64,000 bases of DNA from positions 112,680,228 to 112,744,227 of the forward strand of contig NC_080680.1 in NCBI RefSeq assembly GCF_030445035.2, read 5' to 3'. Below the pieces are notes generated by a model. The model saw only the letters and a program-made list of their open reading frames with translations, did no database searches and had not been told where the DNA came from. This document shows positions 56,586 to 64,000 of this stretch, in pieces. Made by a program: the position numbers and the translations under genes. The DNA comes from Dasypus novemcinctus. Its lineage: Eukaryota; Chordata; Mammalia; Cingulata; Dasypodidae. Numbering within the stretch: the stretch's first letter is position 1; every line of letters starts with the position of its first letter.

Positions 56586-56837
56586 TCATGTTGCCTGTAA
56601 TAAGCCAGGAGGGAATCTTTTACCTTCCTGCTCCACAGCAAAAGTGACCCTATCTATAAGGCGAGTATAGGTGTCCGGGTCCCAGAGCCGACACGTGGTA
56701 AGCCATGGATTAAAGGGGAGAAAAAGGTCCCAATATACTTGAAGCTGTTTGAAAGAGATCTTACACCGGTGAGTGTCTAGGAGACCGGCGAGAGCCCGAA
56801 CTTGTGGGGCTCGCTTAGCAGATAGGATGTTACCCAT
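56586..56837 (-). CDS. Gag matrix-like short ORF (83 codons)
   Basis: Minus-strand frame from the ATG at 56837 to a stop at 56586. It starts MGN, an N-myristoylation context, and continues with basic and helical segments (SAKRAPQVRALAGLL; ISFKQLQVYWDLFLPFNPWL) and a region with WDPDTYTRLIDRV. A short myristoylated basic helical domain of 80-100 residues is the layout of betaretroviral Gag matrix. A strong splice donor lies 41-43 bases upstream. It ends before any capsid domain, so it would make only a matrix-like fragment, if made at all. The frame is open further upstream to 57026, but the MGN start is the natural one. The family call is by pattern, not alignment. Confidence 0.6.
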   Translation of the reverse strand: MGNILSAKRAPQVRALAGLLDTHRCKISFKQLQVYWDLFLPFNPWLTTCRLWDPDTYTRLIDRVTFAVEQEGKRFPPGLLQAT

Positions 56838-56874
56838 TGCTAATGGCCTTTTGGAGCCGATAAGAAAAGGGGCC

Positions 56875-56885
56875 CTTACCTTGAG
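56875..56885 (-). promoter_or_regulatory. Consensus 5' splice donor in the leader
   Basis: The minus strand reads CTCAAG|GTAAGG, with the GT at 56879-56878. It matches the consensus at nearly every position. A major donor between PBS and gag start is the usual retroviral design for spliced envelope mRNA. Confidence 0.75.
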
Positions 56886-57100
56886 AGCGCGGCGATGGGA
56901 GCCGAGGTGCGCGGTGAGACGAGGGGTCGGAGCCGGTGGGGCTCCGACGGTGGTCGCGGGCCAAGAGAAGGCCCTGACGAGGGGAGGGCGGGACGACGAG
57001 CAGTGGAGCAAGGCAAAGGGGAGCAAGCGCAGAGGGGAGGAGGCAGAGGTGAAGGCAGGGGTGGAGGTGCTCAGGCACGCGCTCCTGAGTTTTATTGGCG

Positions 57101-57472
57101 CCTCTTAATCATAGCGGGTCGGTATAAGCCCCCGACATGGAAGGAGAAAGCCATCCAGCGATTCTCCCAGACCGCCGTGGATCATATGAGGTAGCCAAGG
57201 CTCAGGTAGCAGCAATGTTGCACGAGAGAAGTCCCAAGGTGAGAAGAGAGGAGGGCGTAGGGCTGTGGTGGGATTACTTCAGACGTGCAAGCGCGCGCTC
57301 CCGAGAAATCCAAGGCTCCTCTTAATCATAGCGGGTCGGTATAAGCCCCCGACATGGAAGGAGAAAGCCATCCAGCGATTCTCCCAGACCGCCGTGGATC
57401 ATATGAGGTAGCCAAGGCTCAGGTAGCAGCAATGTTGCACGAGAGAAGTCCCAAGGTGAGAAGAGAGGAGGG
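57101..57472 (-). repeat. Leader tandem duplication, unit about 217 bp
   Basis: A 155-bp block at 57101-57255 recurs at 57318-57472 with no difference that I see. It is offset by 217 bases. The sequence between the copies (57256-57317) resembles the stretch before the first copy in part ('cgcgctcc'). It lies in the untranslated leader between PBS and gag. Confidence 0.92.
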
Positions 57473-57516
57473 GGGGGCTGCCAGGTTATGGAGTGAGGCT
57501 GTGGTGGGGTTGCCTT

Positions 57517-57527
57517 GCCCCACGTTG
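57517..57527 (-). other. Partial third PBS-like copy
   Basis: gccccacgttg matches the last 11 bases of the PBS. It is the remnant of a third copy of the duplicated unit. Confidence 0.6.
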
Positions 57528-57547
57528 TGCTGTGGTGGGGTTGCTTT

Positions 57548-57591
57548 GCCCCACGTTGGGCGCCAACTGCGGCGGCTTGCTCGGTCGGTAG
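57548..57591 (-). repeat. Duplicate PBS plus LTR edge
   Basis: Positions 57548-57565 repeat the 18-bp PBS exactly. They are followed, after the same 2-base spacer, by 24 bases of the LTR edge (tgcggcggcttg...gtcggtag) at 57568-57591. The unit recurs 59 bases further on at the true junction. One base differs after it (agcggtgg against agaggtgg). Confidence 0.93.
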
Positions 57592-57606
57592 CGGTGGGGG
57601 TGCTCT

Positions 57607-57624
57607 GCCCCACGTTGGGCGCCA
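57607..57624 (-). other. Primer-binding site, tRNA-Lys1,2 type
   Basis: The minus strand reads TGGCGCCCAACGTGGGGC, complementary to the 3' end of tRNA-Lys(1,2). It starts two bases (GT) after the CA of the LTR. The primer tRNA is the basis of the class II (betaretrovirus/ERVK-type) assignment. Confidence 0.93.
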
Positions 57625-57626
57625 AC

Positions 57627-58569
57627 TGCGGCGGCTTGCTCGGTCGGTAGAGGTGGGGTCTGGCTGCGGACGAGGGGTCGGTCCAGCTCTGGACGAGGGG
57701 TCGGTCCCACTTGGGACGAAGGGTCGGTCCCACTTGGGACGAGGGGTCGGTCCGGCAGCAGACGAGGGATCGGTCTCACAAGGGGTTGCGCGGTTCGGCT
57801 GACGGGGTCGCCCGGCGAAGCCGGCGACGAAGGGGTCGCCCGGAGAAGCCGGCGACGAAGGGGTCGCCCGGAGAAGCAGGCGACGAACTGGGGACAAGGG
57901 AGGCCAGGCCCTTGTCGGGGGCTCTCAGGACTGGAGGGCGCACGGCAGAAGAACTACCGCGGAGACAAGGTAAACACGCAAGTCCACTTTACTGAGGGAG
58001 AGGCAACAGTTTTATAGGGGCTGGGGAAGGCTGATTGGTCGAAGCCACGCCCTGTTCTGATTGGTTGCCGGCGAAAGGTCAGTGGGCGGTACTGGGCGGG
58101 GGAGGGGTGGTGGTTAGGGATTGGCTGTCGCTGTTGCTGGGGGAAGGGGCAGGGTTTCGGGATTGGTGGCTGCTGTTGCTGGGGTGGAGGGCAGACTTGA
58201 GTTTCCCGCCCACGCCTGGCTGTTGCTGCTGTCGGGGGAAGGGAAAAGGGCGGGCTGGATTTTTCCGCCCACACCTGGCTGTTGCTGCTGTCGGGGGAGG
58301 GGAAAAGGGCAGACTGGAATTTTCTGCCCTGCGCCTGCGCAGGGAGAAAGAAGGCATCGTGTGGCGCCATCCAGGAGGAGGGGTGGCCGCGGAAGCATGG
58401 CTGCCGAGAAGGGGAGACCCGAGGGCACTCTGCGCCCATGCCGAGCTCCCTTCAGGGGTGGCGGTGAGTCCGACCAGCCACCCTATTATGGGGGCAGCGG
58501 AATTAGGCCTACTGCGGCCACGCCCCTGCCAGGCCAGCAAACCACACTTCAGCCCGAGGGGTGACCGCA
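57627..58569 (-). repeat. 5' LTR of the provirus (943 bp)
   Basis: Identical by my reading to 53749-54691, with the same 943-bp length. In transcription order U3 runs from 58569 down to about 57985, R is very short, and U5 runs down to 57627. The U3 carries the promoter described separately. CpG density remains high, which also speaks for youth because methylated CpGs decay with time. Confidence 0.95.
57988..58170 (-). promoter_or_regulatory. LTR promoter: TATA, four CCAAT boxes, GC boxes
   Basis: On the minus strand TATAAAA lies at 58016-58010. Upstream of it are CCAAT boxes (ATTGG on the + strand at 58034-58038, 58060-58064, 58120-58124 and 58162-58166) and GC boxes (gggcgg at 58084-58089 and 58094-58099). 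This is a complete Pol II promoter core. The same set occurs in the 3' LTR, 3878 bases lower, where it could drive flanking DNA. Confidence 0.75.
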
Positions 58570-58575
58570 AAACTC
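58570..58575. repeat. Target-site duplication of the provirus, right copy (aaactc)
   Basis: Matches 53743-53748. After it the X-repeat resumes at 'aacatgtaaatgcattacc'. Confidence 0.95.
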
Positions 58576-59812
58576 AACATGTAAATGCATTACCTTCCTC
58601 CCAGCATGGGACATGACTCCCAGGGATGAGCCTCCCTGGTGCCGAGAGATTACTACTAAGTACCGGCTGATGATGTAACTAGAAAAAGACATTGAATAAA
58701 AGGTCAACTCATACCAGCAGAATATCTCAGCCTACATGTAATATCAGGTGTTAAAATCTGCTTTTTGACTTTGGATAAAAGGGGGAAATGGAAATGACAA
58801 ATGAGTTTATATGGCTATGAGTCTCCAAAAAAGAGTCAGGAGGTCATCAGAGGAGGTCACACTTACGCATGCCTCAGCAGAGTCCCAGAGACAGCCAAAG
58901 GAAATACAACACCAGGTACTGGTTTTCCTGAGGGCTACACAGACCCACAGGTTTTATGGTCATGACAGATGGCTCTGGAGTTCAGTGCCATGTCAGTTGG
59001 CCCTACTTTGGAGTTTGTGTTCTTGAGTGTGATAGAGTTGGACTCAGATGTGACTTTTCTACACATGCCTCTTCCATCACTTTTACTGGACCTGTGGTTG
59101 GTGCTGGGGTTGGTGTATACTCAGGAGATCTGAATCTCTGGACTGTCCATGTGATAGCCAGGCCCTGAGCCTCAGCAGACTTGCAACTCCTTACCCTCTG
59201 CTTTATTGGACTTACCCCAGCCAACTAAAAGGGAGGTGAAGAAAGTCAACCACCAGATCAGGGAGCCCAAGAGTGCCTACAACTGCAAGCAGGAGAAGTG
59301 CATCCATCATCCATGTGGAATCTAAGCCCCCTCTTGATATAGAGGTGAAGTGTACCTAACCATCCCAGGGTCCACAGGATGGAGGAATAGAGTATGGATT
59401 AGAGCAGACTCACTGATATTCTACTATAGAACTAGTGTGATTAGTGATGGAAGAAATTGTAGCATTGATGTGGAGAAAGTGGACACAGTAGCTGCTGATG
59501 GTAGGGAGAGGGAAGAAGAGATATGATGTGGGGGCATTTTCGGGACTTGGAGTTGTCCTGGGTGGTGCTGTGGGGACAGATGCTGGGCATTGTGTGTCCT
59601 GTCGTGGCCCACTGGGTGGGTTGGGGAAGAGTGTAGACTATGGTTTGGACCAATTGTCCATGTGGTGTGGCAGTGCTTTGGATGTGTTTGCCAAGTACAG
59701 TGGGTGTCCTGCGATGGCGTGGGGGGTTGTTGGTGTGGGAGGAGTGGGGTGAGGGGTGTGTGGGGACCTCTTATATTATTTGAATGTAACTTTTAAAAAA
59801 ATATAGAGAAAA
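58576..59812 (+). mobile_element. X-repeat host copy, 3' part
   Basis: Continues the element cut at 53742. In order it has 'ggcttc..'-free sequence from 'catgtaaatgcattacc', 'ggtgccgagagattactact', 'gactcagatgtgac', 'tgagcctcagcagacttgcaactcc', 'gtccacaggatggagg', 'gttgttggtgtggg' and the 3' end 'ggggacctcttatattatttgaatg' with an A-rich tail. Frames of 68-84 residues are repeat-derived. Confidence 0.9.
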
Positions 59813-59819
59813 AAAGAAC

Positions 59820-60450
59820 ATGTTTTTCTAGGGTACACACAGCTTCAAACCATCACAATAGACAATGACAATAATTTTATTTCCTTTTCAAGAATTTTCA
59901 TGTCTTTTGTTTGTATTATTTCATTGGATTGGTCTTTTGCAATAAGGTTATAATGCAATTAAATAACAACTGAGACATCATTTTATTTTATTAAAATGTC
60001 AAAAATTGGAAGCTGGATAGCACCATCAGTAGAAATCACAATCAGTAGAAATCAGGAAGCCTAATGTATGATGGTAGGGATGTATATCAGCAGACAGACT
60101 GAAAAGCAGTATGTCATACTTAGTCAACTTGTTTATTTTAACCTAGGAATTCCTCCCTTGAGATGCAAGAAGATGGTCATTGCTATGTTAGTTGTGGTGG
60201 CACTGAGTTGGGGCAATCAGGGTCTGCATTCCTAAGGGAGAATACAGGTAAAACTAATGGAGCATATTGTGGGATATAATGTATGGTTAGAGACAATGAT
60301 TTAGTTTTCATATGCCAGAATGAATAGATCTTAAGAACACAGCTCTGAATTTAAAATAAATATCTACATACATTAAAATAAATGTACATTAAATGACATT
60401 ATACATTTCGCAAGAATAAATAGGAACAAAAATACATACAAACTTCTTCT
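59820..60450. other. Unassigned AT-rich DNA
   Basis: No gene or repeat recognised. Confidence 0.4.
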
Positions 60451-61738
60451 TCTGGCTGTGATGGGATCACAAGGACTCAATTTACAACAAGGACTCAATT
60501 AAACAACACCTAGAAAATAAGATAAAATTTATATGATAGAATGGCTTTTTAGACATCAGATAATGGCCAGTCTAGTAGAGTGAACCCTGACAGGACAACG
60601 AAGTGATGAGTACTACGATAACCCCAGCCTGTTGCCTGGAGAGTTTTGAGGCCACCACATAGGGAAGGGAAATCCAACAGGGCCCACTGGTCTCTCTGAG
60701 TTCAGGAGACAGAGATCAGTATTCAGAAAGGACAAAGCAGTGAGAATCAGCAGGGGAAAATACCAAAGAGGAAAAAGCTGCATATACTGTACACACAAGA
60801 GAGGTCCAAATATTTTTGGAGGTTTCTCCTTAAGCCTTCAGGTAAGTACCAATCTGTGCATGTGTGTGTGAAAACTATCCAAGGCTGGGAAGAGAGTCAT
60901 CAGAATGGAGAAAGCACACCAATTCTGAACTGATATAGGACTTAAAACAGTCCATGCTCTCACCATTAGAATGAAAATACCTCCTAATACATAAGACATT
61001 GAGCAAAGTGCTCAGAAAGGGATTATCTTAGTATTGGAGGCAAATTAGCCTAACACTAAAGGCTACTCTGGACATACAGTCACAAAGTTTAAAAATAAAC
61101 CTTGGAGATATCAAACTGATTTTAAAAGTAACTTAGTTGTATCCCAGAACAAAGCCCAGAAATATTTAAAGGAATACAACAAAATGTAGCATGAAAAATA
61201 TAAAATTTGAAACATCTGTCACCCAATAAAAATTACTAGGTGTGCATATGAGCAGAAAATATGTGCCATAACTAGAAGAAAAATTAACAAATAGAAGTAA
61301 ACCTAGAATTGACAGAGATTATAAAATTTGCAGAAAAGAATGCTAAATGACTATTATAAATATATTCAATAAGGGAAAAGGAAGAATGAATACAATGAAT
61401 AGCAAAATAGAAGCTAGAAATGACCCAAGTTGAACTTTTCATGTTTAAAAAATATAGTACCTATTATGAAAAATACACCAAAAGGGAATTATAGCGTATT
61501 AGACACTAAACCAAGGAAAGATCCATAAAATTGAAGACATAACAATAGAAACAATCCAAAATACAACTCAAAGCAAAAAACAGTGAAGAACTTGAACAGA
61601 GCACTGTGGGACAAGATCAAGCTATCTAATATATGTGTAATTGGGTCATAAAGGAAAAAGGAAAAAATGATAAATTGGACTTCATCAAAATTGAAAAACA
61701 TTTGTTCTTCAAAAGATACTGTTAATAAAATGAGGCTG
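60450..61738 (+). mobile_element. HAL1/L1M-type element, 5' part
   Basis: Long A-rich forward LINE-derived sequence. Words include 'gataaaatttatatgatagaatggc', 'aagagagtcatcagaatggag', 'caaaaatttactaggtgtgc'-like, then a typical ORF2-end phrase 'aaattggacttcatcaaaattgaaaaac'. It breaks at the LTR and resumes at 62901. Many stops, no functional frame. Confidence 0.65.
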
Positions 61739-62900
61739 TGTGGTGGTTTGATATCATTTATGAATTCCAAAAATAAATACTGTATTATGTTTGTAAATTG
61801 GTCTGTTCCTCCAGGCATATTAGATTATATTGGATTCAGAGGTTTCATTTTTACTTGATTAAATAATGATTAAGGCTTTGATTGGGCCATGTCAGTAGGA
61901 CATTGTATCCCTGCCCCCTTGGTGGGTGGGGACTCACAGAGAAACCACACCACAGAGAAGGAAGTTTGAAGCTGGAGCCTGGGAAGTAAACACACAGGAG
62001 AAGAACACAGAGGAATAGAGACAGCTCCACAGATCCAGCAGAGGCCCTGGGAAGAGAGACAAGCCTTTCACCTGATAGTCTATACCTGATCTTGTGGAGA
62101 GACACAAACCTGAGCACAGAGAGAATCAAGCCCCAGGGAGAAAGACAAAGCCTAGAGTGTGTGATGGCCTACAGCTGATATTAGAAGAAGCTGGGACCAT
62201 GGAGCCTTAAGAGGAAGAAGAAACCTGAACATTGGCAGCCATCTTGCTCCAACACATGGTGTATTAGTCAGCTAAAGGGGTGCTGATGCAAAATACTATG
62301 ATTTTATAAAGGGTATTTATAAAGCTTACATTTACCAGGCCATAAAGCATTAGTTACTTCCCTCACTGAAGTCTGTTGCCACATGTTGGAGCAAGATGGC
62401 TGCTGACATCTGCCAAGAATTCAGGCTTCCTGGGCTCCTCTCTTCCTGGGACTTGTTTCTATCTGGGCTCAGCTGCCCTGTTGCTCCACAAGGCCAGCTG
62501 TAGACTATCAGATGACTGACTCTGTCTCTCTTCCTGGGGCTCTACTCTCTCCAGACTCAGCTGCTCTGCTCCTCTGTGTTCTTACTTCCCGGGCTCCATC
62601 TCAAAAACTCTAACTCTCTTCTCTGCCATGTAGTTTTCTCTGTGAGTCCCCACCCCCTAATGATGTGGCCCAATCAAAGCCCAAATCATAATTTAATCAC
62701 ACTCAGGTACAAACATAATCCAGTATTTCTTTTTGGAATTCAACAATAATATCAAACTGCTATACATGGCAACAGATTTCGCTGAGGGAACTAACTTATG
62801 TTTTATGGCCTGGTAACTGTAATCTCCTACCCCAAATACCTTTTCATAAAAGCCAACTGATTTCTGATATTTTGTATCAGCACCACTTTGGCTGACTAAT
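61739..62900 (+). mobile_element. Family-A LTR in L1, itself interrupted
   Basis: Starts tgtggtggtttgatatc and ends gactaataca, with its two halves at 61739-62259 and 62765-62900. The inner insert is a second copy of the same family. The left and right flanks (ggctg and cactg) give only a poor TSD, so the exact ends are uncertain by a few bases. Confidence 0.8.
62260..62764 (-). mobile_element. Solo family-A LTR nested in another family-A LTR
   Basis: A 505-bp inverted copy starting tgtattagtcagc and ending aaactgctata, with the perfect 5-bp duplication catgg at 62255-62259 and 62765-62769. The terminal TA, instead of CA, suggests a point change. Features match 28338-28976: 'atgatgtggcccaatcaaagccc' and 'tctttttggaattcaa'. 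Confidence 0.92.
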
Positions 62901-63840
62901 ACACACTGGGAGTAAACTATTTACAAAACTTGATAAAGAACTATATCCAAAATATTATAAAGAACACTTACAACTCAAAAAATAAGAAGATAAACAACCT
63001 GATTTTTTAAATGTGCAAGAATTTTGAAGAGACACTTTACCAATGAAGATATATGAATGGCAAATAAGCACATGAAAAAATATGAAACATTGTTGGTCAT
63101 TGGAAAGTAATACGACAATGAGATACCACTACACATTCACCAGATTCACTGGCTAAAATTTAAAAACTAATGATACCAAATGTTGGCGAACATGGTGGCA
63201 CAACTGGAGCTCTCACACATTGTTAATGAGAATGCAAATTGGTAAAAACACTTTAGAAAATAGTTTGGAATCTTTCAATAATTTTATGGATACTCCTCCC
63301 ATATGACCCAACAATTCTAAAACTAGTTGTTAGTATTAACTCAAGAGAAATGAAAATATATGCCACATGAATTGAGCTTAAATATTTATTGCACCTTTAT
63401 TTGTAATGGTAAAAGTTGGAAACAAAAAAATGCACATTGACTGGTGAATGAATAAACAAATTGTGGTTTATCCATGGAAGAAATACTACTGAGCAATGAA
63501 AAGGGATTACCTACAGGTACACAGAACAACTCATATGAATTTTAAAAGCATTATATTAGGGAAAGGAAGCTAGATGCAAAATGTTATATACTGTATGAGT
63601 CTGAAAAAGAATAACTATAGTGAGAGAAAGCAGAGCAGTAATTTCCAGGGGCTAGGGTAGGGGAGTGAGTTGCCTGTAAAGGTGAAGGAGTAAATGACAT
63701 TAAAATGTAATTAAATGGACTTTATCTTGATTTTGGTAATGTCTACATGACTGTGCATTTTTAAAGCTCATTGACTTGTACCTTTAAAGTTGGCAAATTT
63801 ATTGTGCTTAAATTACTCCTTAATAGAGTTAATTAAAAAC
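62901..63840 (+). mobile_element. L1M element, 3' part
   Basis: Resumes L1: 'actgggagtaaactatttacaaaac', 'atatgaatggcaaataagcacatg', 'ggtcattggaaagtaatacgacaatgagataccactac', 'atatgacccaacaattct', then 3' UTR words 'tatatactgtatgagtctg' and 'cttgtacctttaaag'. The order of ORF2 tail and 3' UTR is correct. Decayed. Confidence 0.88.
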
Positions 63841-64000
63841 AACATTGGAATGATACCTATGTGGGAGGAGGGGAATGGGACTGGGGAATAGAGATCAAAG
63901 AGAACAAATCAGTGAAATGAGAGAAAGGTTAAAATCAAATATCTCTGTCTTGCTTGTGACTTTAATAGGAGTATAAATGGTGTTTCCATATTAAGAAGGC
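63840..64000. other. Window end, unassigned
   Basis: Past the L1 3' end no feature is recognised before the window stops. Confidence 0.4.

Larger units (their letters stand above)
53749..58569 (-). mobile_element. Young non-autonomous betaretrovirus-like provirus (ERVK-type signals)
   Basis: A 4821-bp element in minus orientation: LTR (57627-58569), PBS, leader, a short gag-MA-like frame, AT-rich filler, an env-TM-like remnant, PPT and LTR (53749-54691). It is bounded by a 6-bp TSD and sits inside an X-repeat. The internal part is 2935 bp, against about 7 kb for a full betaretrovirus. I see no protease, reverse transcriptase, integrase, capsid or nucleocapsid motif. A tRNA-Lys1,2-type PBS and a 6-bp duplication point to class II (ERVK/betaretrovirus-like) machinery. 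I read both LTRs as identical while the env-like part has several stops, so the element was probably defective before it jumped and was helped in trans. It is a genomic copy with no evident capacity to replicate on its own. Confidence 0.92.

Noticed and set aside
57322..57897. 191-residue minus frame running from U5 into the leader
   Set aside because: It crosses the PBS and duplicated leader, and is open because of GC-rich composition.

Overview
This is a window of mammalian nuclear DNA with no intact cellular protein-coding gene that I can defend. The lineage signal is strong. Three near full-length tRNA-derived SINEs and one truncated copy (at 9404, 26053, 44572 and 51609) are of the DAS type known from armadillos. 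They sit with mammal-wide MIR, L2, L1, MER20/hAT and ERVL/MaLR relics, and with a repeat family (called here the 'X-repeat') that I associate with Xenarthra. Dasypus or a close relative is the best guess. The X-repeat name and its L1 assignment are my inference.

Layout. Positions 1-5190 hold old L2 and MIR debris, microsatellites and unassigned DNA. Positions 5195-7620 hold a minus-strand L1 3' end split by a processed RPL15 pseudogene. Positions 7660-25800 carry MIR, L2, a DAS SINE, LTR and MaLR-internal fragments, a hAT element with perfect 8-bp target-site duplications (TSDs), and several X-repeat pieces. Positions 26000-29960 carry two LTRs of one family (one hit by a truncated DAS SINE) and a MER20. 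Positions 30000-45000 are mostly unassigned DNA with scattered repeats, a possible minus-strand exon near 41000, and a 450-bp solo LTR with 5-bp TSDs. Positions 45977-47536 are a clean X-repeat retrocopy. Positions 47770-52500 are LTR, MIR, L1 and DAS relics.

The centrepiece is 53743-58575. It is a young minus-strand endogenous retrovirus inserted into an X-repeat that runs from about 52510 to 59812. It has two 943-bp LTRs (TG...CA) in which I see no difference, 6-bp TSDs (aaactc), a tRNA-Lys1,2-type primer-binding site, a polypurine tract, and a promoter with TATA, CCAAT and GC boxes. A consensus splice donor lies about 40 nt before a short Gag matrix-like frame. The interior is only 2.9 kb: no protease, polymerase or most of gag, an envelope TM-like remnant with several stops, and an AT-rich filler of about 900 bp. 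Identical LTRs around an already broken body imply a non-autonomous element mobilised in trans, comparable in logic to mouse ETn elements. Its primer-binding site with the adjoining LTR edge is duplicated, and part of the leader is tandemly duplicated.

Positions 59812-64000 hold a HAL1/L1-type element that was hit by an LTR, which was in turn hit by a second LTR of the same family in the opposite orientation. Nothing here forms an operon or pathway. The relations between features are insertion order and retroviral cis-signals.
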